This document shows, piece by piece, positions 20,603 to 27,562 of a stretch of 64,000 nt of DNA. The notes beneath the pieces are model-generated. The model did no database searches. It was not told the origin of the DNA and saw only the letters and a list, made by a program, of their open reading frames with translations. The translations under genes and the position numbers were made by a program. Each line of letters opens with the position of its first letter. Positions within the stretch are counted from its first letter, which is position 1. The stretch comes from Gilliamella bombi (GTDB lineage Bacteria; Pseudomonadota; Gammaproteobacteria; Enterobacterales; Orbaceae), in NCBI RefSeq assembly GCF_900103255.1, contig NZ_FMWS01000015.1:1-64000 (forward strand), given 5' to 3'.

Positions 20603-21352
20603 ATGAAATTAAACTATAAATTACAGGGTGATGGACAGCCGATAGTGTTTTTACATGGGGTATTTGGGAGTTTAGATAATTTAAATATGTTAGCGAAGGA
20701 TTTTGTGCAGTATTATCAAACCGTGCAAGTTGATCTGCGTAATCATGGGCATTCCCCTTGGTCTGATAAGATAACTTATCAAACTATGGCTGAAGATGTG
20801 GCTGAACTTTGTTATAATTTACAATTAAAAGATATAATATTAGTTGGCCACTCAATGGGTGGGAAAGTTGCTTTGCAATTATCGCAAATGCTTTCAGATT
20901 CTATCCAAAAAATTGTTGCTATAGATATTGCGCCTATAAAATATCACCGTTCGGCCAATGCCACTATTTTAAGAGTGTTAATGTATTGCCTTAGTAACAA
21001 AATTACCGATAAAAAGCAGATCATCAATTTAATGGAACAAGTAGGTATTAACATGCCAACCATTCTTTTTTTACTAAAATCGTTTAAGAATGATAAATGG
21101 TTGTTTAATATTGAAGCAATTAATTCACAATATGCTCATATATGCGATTGGCAAAATACCTCTCCTTGCTTAAAACCCACGTTATTTATTCGGGGAGGTA
21201 ACTCTACTTATATTACAAATGAAGCTTATCCAGCGATTTTCGAACAATTTCCTAATGCAAAAATTGAAGTAGTTGAAGGTGCTGGGCATAATGTTCACGC
21301 TGAAAAAACGTCACAAGTTTTGCAACTTCTACATAACTGGATAGAGGGATGA
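20603..21352 (+). CDS. ybfF: Alpha/beta-hydrolase esterase YbfF
   Basis: This 249-residue cytoplasmic esterase has the alpha/beta-hydrolase fold: oxyanion region FLHGVFGSLDN, RNHGHSPWS, nucleophile elbow VGHSMGGKVA (serine near residue 89) and the terminal catalytic histidine in EGAGHNVHAEK. YbfF-type enzymes hydrolyse short acyl esters and acyl-CoA-like thioesters in vitro; the physiological substrate is uncertain. The gene is divergent from rnb (136 bp between starts) and converges with the pseudopilin cluster with only 22 bp between stops. Confidence 0.88.
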   Translation: MKLNYKLQGDGQPIVFLHGVFGSLDNLNMLAKDFVQYYQTVQVDLRNHGHSPWSDKITYQTMAEDVAELCYNLQLKDIILVGHSMGGKVALQLSQMLSDSIQKIVAIDIAPIKYHRSANATILRVLMYCLSNKITDKKQIINLMEQVGINMPTILFLLKSFKNDKWLFNIEAINSQYAHICDWQNTSPCLKPTLFIRGGNSTYITNEAYPAIFEQFPNAKIEVVEGAGHNVHAEKTSQVLQLLHNWIEG

Positions 21353-21374
21353 ATGGTATTTAACTTGCAAACAT

Positions 21375-21710
21375 TTAGAGTGAATTACAAAATAATCGTT
21401 GCTGCTTGGCAACTTGTTTGTTAGGTGCATTAACCGTTATAACAACCATTTTACACTGAGCATTATAAGTTTTACTGGTGAGCTTATAATGCCAACCAGA
21501 AGGAATAATTTGGTTTGTGGTATAAGGGTAGCTATCAAGTAGCTGAAAAGCAATTTTGTTGGCACGTAAGTAGTTTGTAAAGTAGTGATGTTTATAAAAC
21601 AATGCTTGTTGGTAATTAACAAATCCTAACATAATAATTGAAAATAATAGCGTTGCTATCATAACTTCAATTAAACTAAAGCCAGCTATTTTTTTCTTTT
21701 TGTTATTCAC
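21375..21710 (-). CDS. ppdC: Prepilin-like protein PpdC
   Basis: This is a minor pseudopilin with a type IV prepilin leader: NNKKKKIAG then FSLIEVMIATLLF, cut after Gly with Phe at +1 and Glu at +5. I chose the GTG at 21710, which gives a nine-residue basic leader and overlaps the ygdB stop by 8 bases; an ATG at 21764 would give an unusually long leader. The mature part has the normal single N-terminal helix and a small globular domain with Cys residues. It is the last gene of the ppdA-ppdB-ygdB-ppdC set. recC, which follows in E. coli, is not here. Confidence 0.75.
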   Translation of the reverse strand: MNNKKKKIAGFSLIEVMIATLLFSIIMLGFVNYQQALFYKHHYFTNYLRANKIAFQLLDSYPYTTNQIIPSGWHYKLTSKTYNAQCKMVVITVNAPNKQVAKQQRLFCNSL

Positions 21711-22137
21711 AATAAATAGCCCTTTTTTCTGGGCAATAATCGAGCCAATGACCTTTTTCAACAATCAATCGATTATTATCAAAATGTGCGAGTGTATATA
21801 AATAGAAGTCTTTAGCTTCGCCCCTTACTAACACATACTTATCAATTTTTAATAAAGACTTTTTTATACATGCTTTTAATTGATAAGTGGGTTCAGTCAT
21901 ACAATACCAATTTGTTTTAGGAGTTTGCCAATTTTGGGTTATTGCCCAAGTTAAAGATGAACTAGCTTGATTAAATTGTTGATAGTATTGACTTTCCATT
22001 AAGATAGTTTTTTGCCACGAGGTAATAAGTATATTAAAACCAATTAATAGCACCAATCCCACAATCATCAAAATAATTACCATTAAAATAGTGCTAAACC
22101 CAGATGAAGTATACATTTGTTTAAAATAGGTTTTCAT
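21703..22137 (-). CDS. ygdB: YgdB-like minor pseudopilin-associated protein
   Basis: The 144-residue protein sits in the ygdB slot between ppdB and ppdC. Its N-terminus resembles a prepilin (SSG then FSTILMVIILMIVGLVLLIGF), but the usual Glu at +5 is absent, as in PilX/GspK-like minor pilins. One hydrophobic helix is followed by a polar domain with several Cys. It overlaps ppdB by 17 bases and ppdC by 8, so all four are translated from one transcript. The assignment rests mainly on order and leader; the sequence is otherwise diverged. Confidence 0.72.
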   Translation of the reverse strand: MKTYFKQMYTSSGFSTILMVIILMIVGLVLLIGFNILITSWQKTILMESQYYQQFNQASSSLTWAITQNWQTPKTNWYCMTEPTYQLKACIKKSLLKIDKYVLVRGEAKDFYLYTLAHFDNNRLIVEKGHWLDYCPEKRAIYCE

Positions 22138-22684
22138 TTTTGATTATTTCAGTTATGTGATAATTAATCTGCTTGTTTTTTCTTAATTCAGCAGTAACAG
22201 ATAGACTAATGGCATCGGGTAGCTGTTTTATTGTAAAATCGGTTACTTTGATTTCGTTTGAATCAAATAAGTTTTCCCATTTAGTTCCAAAACAATCTAT
22301 TGCTCCTGTTTTATAGGCTATATTGTTTTCTTTATAGCGATAGGTAAAAACATCTGACTTTATAGGGGTAAATTTGTCCCAAACCCAAGAATTGCGAATT
22401 TCGCTATCGTATCGAAGAACAATACATTTTCCTTGTTTATCGATTTTAATAGCTTTAGCTGTTATTTTTTTGGGGTCATTAGCAATAAAACCAGCTCGTC
22501 TTATGTCTTTTTTCATACCAGCTAATCCAAGTTCAATTGCCTGTTGTAAACGTATTTTTTGATAATATTGCATAATACTTGTTTGTAATTGAATGTAAAA
22601 CGAGGTTATACCCATGAAAATTAGACTTGATAATATTAAGCTAATAAGCATTTCAAATAAGGAATATCCAGATGCTTTTAACAT
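22121..22684 (-). CDS. ppdB: Prepilin-like protein PpdB
   Basis: The 187-residue minor pseudopilin has leader MLKASG, then YSLFEMLISLILSS: Gly at -1, Tyr instead of Phe at +1, and Glu at +5. The globular part includes the AGFIANDP segment typical of the PilW/GspJ-like group. It should be processed by the prepilin peptidase and inserted in the inner membrane as part of a pilus tip or secretion pseudopilus complex. It overlaps ppdA by 7 bases and ygdB by 17. Confidence 0.8.
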   Translation of the reverse strand: MLKASGYSLFEMLISLILSSLIFMGITSFYIQLQTSIMQYYQKIRLQQAIELGLAGMKKDIRRAGFIANDPKKITAKAIKIDKQGKCIVLRYDSEIRNSWVWDKFTPIKSDVFTYRYKENNIAYKTGAIDCFGTKWENLFDSNEIKVTDFTIKQLPDAISLSVTAELRKNKQINYHITEIIKNENLF

Positions 22685-23154
22685 CGAGGTAACCCTGTTA
22701 TATAGCTATTTTCTGCACAGAATCGAATGCGTCCAAATAAAGAAATAAAAATCCTGCTAGTACCTATCTTATTTTTTAATTGGAAAGACATTGTTTGTGC
22801 TAAGTTGCGACGACCTAAGATCAAAGCATTTTTATTGTTTAATAATTCACTAATTTCAACAGAATTATCAGGTTTGATAAAATAAAGTACTCCTTCACTG
22901 CATGATGTAGGTTTTTCATCGTTAGTGATTGCAATGCACCAAGGTGAAGTAAATTGGTGAATAATGTAATTCTCATTTTTAATCGACGCTTTTATTTGAA
23001 CTTCATACAAAAAATAAGCTAACTGTTTGGTTGTATAAGCTAATTCATTACGCAGCTGTTGCTCTTTCCAATGCTCAACGCCTATTGTGACTAAAATAGC
23101 ACTAATACAAATAGTTATTAACAATTCTAGTAATGAAAATCCCCAATTTTGCAT
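22678..23154 (-). CDS. ppdA: Prepilin-like protein PpdA
   Basis: This is the first gene of the minor pseudopilin operon. The 158-residue protein has leader MQNWG and then FSLLELLITICISAILVTIG, with Phe +1 and Glu +5, matching GspH/FimT-like minor pilins. The C-terminal part has an Ig-like beta pattern and a terminal Cys, as is usual in this group. The operon runs ppdA-ppdB-ygdB-ppdC with overlapping frames. No pilin, ATPase or secretin genes are in the window, so the partner machinery is elsewhere. Confidence 0.82.
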   Translation of the reverse strand: MQNWGFSLLELLITICISAILVTIGVEHWKEQQLRNELAYTTKQLAYFLYEVQIKASIKNENYIIHQFTSPWCIAITNDEKPTSCSEGVLYFIKPDNSVEISELLNNKNALILGRRNLAQTMSFQLKNKIGTSRIFISLFGRIRFCAENSYITGLPRC

Positions 23155-23281
23155 AATATTGTCTTGGTAACTATCACGATAGTTGCAGAGTACATTTTAA
23201 TTAAACAATTGGTTATTTGACATTCTAGATTTGTGATACATTGCTCAAATAAATTGTGCTTTTTTCGTTAATACTTTGCTT

Positions 23282-23354
23282 TTTGTTTTGATGAAAGGTT
23301 TATTTAAAAATTACGCCAAAAATCAATCAGGGAGGGTATTGATTTTATTAAAGT
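23282..23354 (+). repeat. Diverged direct repeat flanking adhesin island, left copy
   Basis: About 73 bases are similar to 25683-25757, best at ggtattgatttt and attaaag. The two copies flank the adhesin gene and the G+C-rich block (2.4 kb apart), in the same orientation. They could be an old duplicated target or a duplicated flank; they are too diverged to be a recent target-site duplication. Confidence 0.4.
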
Positions 23355-23359
23355 TTTCA

Positions 23360-23391
23360 TTTGGTGGTTTTTATTCAAAAACACCACCAAA
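23360..23391 (+). repeat. Stem-loop ggtgg/ccacc
   Basis: ggtggttttt at 23363-23372 pairs with aaaaa and ccacc (23377-23388), with a two-base bulge and a four-base loop. A partial third copy of ccaccaaaa follows at about 23413. It lies in the 562-bp gap between ppdA and the adhesin gene. The 64-residue open frame across it (23276-23470) looks accidental. Confidence 0.45.
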
Positions 23392-23521
23392 ACCATTTCT
23401 CAAAACACGCCACCAAAAGCTCAACCTTATCAACTTAGCAAAACTTTACAAATATTTAACAAAAAACTAGCGCATTATTAATCAATCGGTTATAATTTGA
23501 GTGCTTTCAAAACAAGGAAAA

Positions 23522-23536
23522 GCTCATTAGTTGAGC
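23522..23536. promoter_or_regulatory. Dyad upstream of adhesin promoter
   Basis: gctca (23522-23526) and tgagc (23532-23536) form an inverted repeat ending 38 bases before the -35 box. The corresponding place upstream of the gene at 47665 has gcttat/ataagc, i.e. the dyad is kept although the bases changed in pairs. This suggests an operator or RNA structure; the regulator is unknown. Confidence 0.45.
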
Positions 23537-23574
23537 GGTTAATTATAAAAAATACAAATAAAACAATGGATTAG

Positions 23575-23603
23575 TTGACATGATAACTGAAATGCGCTAC
23601 CAT
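23575..23603 (+). promoter_or_regulatory. Sigma70-type promoter of adhesin gene
   Basis: TTGACA (23575-23580), a 17-bp spacer ending in atgcgc, and TACCAT (23598-23603). The same arrangement, with identical -35, spacing and atgcgc, is at 47506-47534. The predicted start of transcription is near 23610, leaving a leader of about 100 nt. Confidence 0.75.
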
Positions 23604-23716
23604 TATTTGGCAACTGGCAACTGGCCGGCCAAACCTATGCTCTAAATCTTTTTCAATTTCACTGTAGTCGAAATCAGACTCAATTCTTATTTTTATCACC
23701 GAAGTTATCGAGCTTA

Positions 23717-25201
23717 GTGAAGTCGCCGAGTTTATCGGCAGAGTTATTGTCAAGTCCGAGGCACTTACCTTTTCTATCTAAATTATCAAACTTACTTAGA
23801 TTATTTAGATTAACTAAATTATTGTTGTTCTTCGTGCCATTGTTTTTGTTGCCATATACACAGTGCTCTATGGCATTAACGACGTCTACATCAAGGTATA
23901 TTGAGGGTAGTGCACCATATTTAACGTTAGACGGTGGTCAAACAAGGACAACTTCAACGGATAGTTTCTTGTTTATTAAGTTGCGGGATGGCACAAGGTT
24001 CACACCATCAACTAATCCATCAAGCTCAACAAATCCAATAGTTTTACCTTATGCAGGAAGTACTTTGGGAGATATAGATATGGTAATTCCATCATCAGTG
24101 AATTCAGTGAGTTTAAGTGATTTAGTCACTAGGTATAATTATTGGGGAGATGATGATGGAGATGGTCAGGGTACAAATGGAGTTACCGCATCGGGGAGTA
24201 TATCGGTATTGTTTAGGGATAAAAATGACAATAGAGTTAATCGTAACGATGCATTAAGTATATGTAATGCTCCTTATAGGGTAACATTAAGTAGTACAGG
24301 GGGATATTTACAGACACGTTATGGTGTTCCTAATAGAACCAGTTTTAGTGGAGCTACGGTAGATTATTATATTAATCCGAACTCACCGCAGCCAGTTATT
24401 TGTTCAGTAAGGCTGAATCTAAAATTTGGTACAGACGACTACGCAGGTCCATCTAATATATGGAATCCTACTAAGGGCTTTTTAGTTCAGTCAACGAGTT
24501 CATCATCTTACGACCGAAATTTTCCTACAACGGGCGCTGATGGGTTGTATTTTGATTTGCTCATAGATGGAGTTGATGCAAGTCAGTTGAGTTGGTCAGT
24601 TATCACGAGTGGTGATATAACGGCAACAGTGAGTTGGACAAGGCCACGTTCTGGTACATTCACATCCCCAAGAGGAAAGACCATACAAGCTGATGAATGG
24701 ATTATAGATAAATCCAGTTATGTAACACGGATAACATTAAGAGGTCCTAGTGCGGATAGCGCTCAAATGCAGTCAGCTGATCCTAGTCCGCTTATAAAGC
24801 CATCTTTGCCGCAGACATTTGAATTGGTGGGAAGGGATAGTCGTGGTAATAAGGTGAGCTATGGATTTGTGTTGAGGCAGTGGTTTGTCAATCGGGGTAG
24901 TGAATTCAAAAAATCTTCAACTCATAAAACATGGTGTAAGCGGTTGGGGTATAGCATGCCAAAGGCAAGGGATTTAAGCAATTCGGTACGTGGTGTCAGC
25001 CGGTACAAGCGCTACATAGGAGCAGGGCTTTTCACGGAGTGGGGCTACATGAACGGTTACTCTGATGCGGGCTTCGTCGGCTCATTCTACTTTGCGGACG
25101 GTTACTCAACTGTCGACTCGGGGACCGGCATCATCGGTAAAGACGATAGCAACATGATAAACATAAGGCGCAGCGGCTATGGTATTTGCACCGCACCTTA
25201 G
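23717..25201 (+). CDS. Adhesin-like exported protein with variable C-terminal lectin-like domain
   Basis: This protein of about 494 residues is paralogous to the gene at 47665 and to the fragment at 1-297. A basic N-terminus and hydrophobic stretch (about residues 35-50) form a signal peptide; then come EGSAPYLTLDGG (about 64), an Asp-rich GDDDGDG block (about 143), CNAPYRVTLSSTGG, TRYGVPN and NFPTTGADGLYF, and finally a Cys-containing C-terminal domain (about 410-494) with MPKARDLSN, FTEWG, DAGF and ICTAP. It resembles, as I recall, enteric 'adhesion domain' proteins. No beta-barrel or LPXTG-like anchor is visible. The GTG start lacks a good Shine-Dalgarno; a TTG at 23747 is an alternative. 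From the FTEWG block onward, third-position G+C jumps to about 38 of 56 codons. Confidence 0.75.
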   Translation: MKSPSLSAELLSSPRHLPFLSKLSNLLRLFRLTKLLLFFVPLFLLPYTQCSMALTTSTSRYIEGSAPYLTLDGGQTRTTSTDSFLFIKLRDGTRFTPSTNPSSSTNPIVLPYAGSTLGDIDMVIPSSVNSVSLSDLVTRYNYWGDDDGDGQGTNGVTASGSISVLFRDKNDNRVNRNDALSICNAPYRVTLSSTGGYLQTRYGVPNRTSFSGATVDYYINPNSPQPVICSVRLNLKFGTDDYAGPSNIWNPTKGFLVQSTSSSSYDRNFPTTGADGLYFDLLIDGVDASQLSWSVITSGDITATVSWTRPRSGTFTSPRGKTIQADEWIIDKSSYVTRITLRGPSADSAQMQSADPSPLIKPSLPQTFELVGRDSRGNKVSYGFVLRQWFVNRGSEFKKSSTHKTWCKRLGYSMPKARDLSNSVRGVSRYKRYIGAGLFTEWGYMNGYSDAGFVGSFYFADGYSTVDSGTGIIGKDDSNMINIRRSGYGICTAP

Positions 25202-25645
25202 CTTTTGTTTCTTAATCCTGGGCCGCGGGGGCGGTTATGGTGCCTGAGAGGACAATCTAACAAAGAATAACGCCCTCGCGTCAGTTGGGGCGTTTTCCCT
25301 TAGGGTTGCGCTGTTGCGGCGAAGCCGCAATCGCGCCGCCCCCCCGCCGCCGACGCTGAAAGCGTGGCAGGTAGTCCAGTATTACGCTGTGGCGGTTTAA
25401 AGCTGTGGTCTATTTTAGTTCGGCAAGGTTTCGGACGTTTTGACCTTAGGTGAACAAAATAGCCACAGTGACCACGTCCGAGCAAAGGGAATTAAAGCGA
25501 ATTCCCTTTGCAATCCCACGCTTTGGTTACAGAATGTGGCCTACGGCACTACTCGTATCATCCTGATACTCGCCTTTTCGAGGCCATCTTCGCTGTGCTC
25601 AGATGTTCAAATTTGTTCCAGACAAATTTGTCTGACGCCAGAATA
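25202..25645. other. G+C-rich structured non-coding block
   Basis: Base composition here is far above the genome background. It holds several perfect hairpins: aacgccc/gggcgtt (25269-25294), ttgcggc/gccgcaa (25314-25330), and gcaaagggaatt/aattccctttgc (25482-25511). A palindromic cagacaaatttgtctg region follows near 25618-25633. Short open frames on both strands (25300-25485 minus, 25440-25646 plus) look like by-products of composition. It may be a structured RNA or a piece of acquired DNA. I do not recognise it. The rest of the gap to dapD (25646-25931) is AT-rich with nothing clear except the right direct repeat. Confidence 0.5.
25269..25299 (+). terminator. Terminator after adhesin gene
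   Basis: aacgccc (25269-25275) pairs with gggcgtt (25288-25294), with a 12-base loop, followed by a short TTCCC tail. It lies about 70 bases after the adhesin stop. The stem is strong but the T-run is short. Confidence 0.65.
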
Positions 25646-25682
25646 AGACAAATAACATAGCCTTAGGTGGTTTTTGTGAGTT

Positions 25683-25757
25683 GTTTTGTGTTAAAAAGCA
25701 GTGCAATTACATCCCAAAAGTGATTAGAAAAGGTATTGATTTTTATTAAAGCTTTTA
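25683..25757 (+). repeat. Diverged direct repeat flanking adhesin island, right copy
   Basis: This is the partner of 23282-23354. The best-preserved part is ggtattgatttttattaaag near 25731-25750. It marks the return to genome-like composition before dapD. Confidence 0.4.
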
Positions 25758-25931
25758 TTTTTCTGTTTTTTTGTGATTTCCTATGACTTTACTAAGATTT
25801 CGATTGTTTTTGATTGCTTGGATATTGATTGTGGTGTTTTGATTAAACCACTTAAAAAGCAAGAAAGATTATATTATACTGTCCATCTAATTATTATTTG
25901 CTAACGGACTATAAATTAAAGGAAACTTGAG

Positions 25932-26756
25932 ATGCAACAATTACAAACTATTATTGAAGCAGCATTTGAACGTCGTACTGAGATTACACCGTCAAATGTT
26001 GATACAGTTACACGTGATGCGATTAACCAATGCATTGCTTTATTAGACAGTGGTAAAATGCGTGTCGCAGAAAAAATCAATGGTGATTGGGTAACTCATC
26101 AATGGTTAAAAAAAGCGGTTTTGCTCTCTTTCCGTATTAACGAAAACCAACTGATTGATGGCGGTCCAACTAACTATTATGACAAAGTGCCATTAAAATT
26201 TGCTGAATATGATCAAGCAAGATTCCAACAAGAAGGTTTCCGTGTTGTTCCATCTGCTATTGCTCGCAAAGGTGCCTATGTTGCTCGAAATACTGTATTA
26301 ATGCCTTCTTATGTTAATATTGGTGCTTATGTTGATGAAGGGACAATGGTTGATACATGGGTGACAGTTGGTTCTTGTGCGCAAATTGGTAAAAATGTTC
26401 ATTTATCAGGGGGTGTTGGTATTGGTGGTGTTTTAGAGCCGTTACAAGCTAACCCAACTATCATTGAAGATAACTGTTTTATTGGTGCACGTAGCGAAAT
26501 TGTTGAAGGCGTTATTGTTGAAGAAGGTAGCGTAATTTCAATGGGTGTATTTATTGGTCAAAGTACTAAAATATATGATCGTGCAACTGGTGAAATTCAC
26601 TATGGACGTGTACCAGCTGGTTCAGTAGTTGTTTCTGGCAACTTACCAACAAAAGATGGCAAATATAGTCTTTATTGTGCAGTTATTGTGAAAAAAGTTG
26701 ATGCTAAAACTTTAGGTAAAGTAGGTATCAATGAATTGCTTCGTACTATCGATTAA
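25932..26756 (+). CDS. dapD: 2,3,4,5-tetrahydropyridine-2,6-dicarboxylate N-succinyltransferase
   Basis: DapD transfers succinyl from succinyl-CoA to tetrahydrodipicolinate in the succinylase branch of lysine and diaminopimelate synthesis. The 274-residue length is exact for the family. An N-terminal helical domain precedes the left-handed beta-helix with hexapeptide repeats (about 105-240, e.g. [16 protein letters not shown] and [16 protein letters not shown]), and SVVVSGNLP is near the C-terminus. AAAGGAAAC lies before the ATG. It is monocistronic, with a hairpin following. Confidence 0.97.
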   Translation: MQQLQTIIEAAFERRTEITPSNVDTVTRDAINQCIALLDSGKMRVAEKINGDWVTHQWLKKAVLLSFRINENQLIDGGPTNYYDKVPLKFAEYDQARFQQEGFRVVPSAIARKGAYVARNTVLMPSYVNIGAYVDEGTMVDTWVTVGSCAQIGKNVHLSGGVGIGGVLEPLQANPTIIEDNCFIGARSEIVEGVIVEEGSVISMGVFIGQSTKIYDRATGEIHYGRVPAGSVVVSGNLPTKDGKYSLYCAVIVKKVDAKTLGKVGINELLRTID

Positions 26757-26775
26757 TTCACGCTTATATTTTAAA

Positions 26776-26800
26776 GTCGTCTAAATTATTGTTAGGCGAC
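26776..26800 (+). terminator. Hairpin after dapD
   Basis: gtcgtcta (26776-26783) pairs with taggcgac (26793-26800) with one G-T wobble; an AT-rich but not pure T tail follows. Probable terminator about 20 bases after the dapD stop. Confidence 0.5.
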
Positions 26801-26860
26801 GATTATTCTATTTATTAACTAGATAATTTTAGTTTTATAACCATTAGAAGAGGAGAATTT

Positions 26861-27352
26861 ATGCCTTCTTTTGATATCGTTTCAGAAATTCAAATGCCAG
26901 AAGTTAAAAATGGTGTTGAAAATGCCACTCGTGAGTTAGCTACTCGTTGGGACTTTAAAAATGTTGAAGCATCGTTTGAATTAAATGAAAAAAATGAAAC
27001 GATTAAAGCAACAAGCCAATCTGATTTCCAAGTACAGCAACTGCTCGATATTCTGCGTGATAAGCTAGCTAAACGTGGTATTGACGGTGGTGCACTTGAA
27101 ATTCCTGAAGAAATGGAGCACAGCGGTAAACTTTATAGCATTACGGTTAAGCTTAAGCAGGGTATTGATAAAGAGCTATCTAAAAAGATTGTAAAAGCGA
27201 TCAAAGACAGCAAAATTAAAGTACAAGCTCAAGTACAAGGTGAACAAGTCCGTGTTACAGGTAAATCACGCGATGATTTACAAGCTACTATGGCATTAGT
27301 TAAAAATAGCGAATTTGGTCAACCGTTTCAATTTACCAATTTTAGAGATTAA
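26861..27352 (+). CDS. yajQ: YajQ-family nucleotide-binding protein
   Basis: The 163-residue protein is full length for the YajQ/UPF0234 family. The start [10 protein letters not shown], the central [17 protein letters not shown], and the end [30 protein letters not shown] are all diagnostic. Two ferredoxin-like domains are expected. Members bind nucleotides, and some bind cyclic di-GMP and affect transcription or virulence; the role here is not determined. A good AGAGGAG lies just before the ATG. It is monocistronic. Confidence 0.93.
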   Translation: MPSFDIVSEIQMPEVKNGVENATRELATRWDFKNVEASFELNEKNETIKATSQSDFQVQQLLDILRDKLAKRGIDGGALEIPEEMEHSGKLYSITVKLKQGIDKELSKKIVKAIKDSKIKVQAQVQGEQVRVTGKSRDDLQATMALVKNSEFGQPFQFTNFRD

Positions 27353-27367
27353 TGTGTTATTGAGTTG

Positions 27368-27393
27368 ATATTGCCAACAATTGTCGGCAATAT
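27368..27393 (+). terminator. Hairpin after yajQ
   Basis: atattgcc (27368-27375) pairs with ggcaatat (27386-27393), and the inner bases pair partly. It lies 15 bases after the stop, with no clean T-run. A diverged copy of the dispersed intergenic repeat follows at about 27405-27445. Confidence 0.5.
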
Positions 27394-27562
27394 TATCCCT
27401 TAAACTTTGTAAAAAATTTCAGAAAAGACAGTGTTTGAATAAGGGGATGCAATAACTATTATGATGTTTTAAACCTGAATGTAAGTAGATAAAAAACGAA
27501 ATTTTTTGTAAATACGTTATGTTGTCTGCTTGTCTATCCTCTTAATTATAACAATATTTATT

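Noticed and set aside
23276-23470. 64-residue open frame upstream of the second adhesin gene
   Set aside because: It runs across a stem-loop and repeated ccacc units, has no ribosome-binding site and no recognisable composition of a real protein.
23591-23650. Short upstream peptides beginning Met-Arg-Tyr-His in both adhesin leaders
   Set aside because: The shared start codes through the -10 element, so the ATG precedes the predicted transcript start, and the frames diverge after four codons.
25300-25646. Two opposing open frames (61 and 68 residues) in the G+C-rich block
   Set aside because: Composition alone opens the frames; they overlap hairpins and show no start signals. I thought of phage Ash/Icd-like proteins but see no convincing match.
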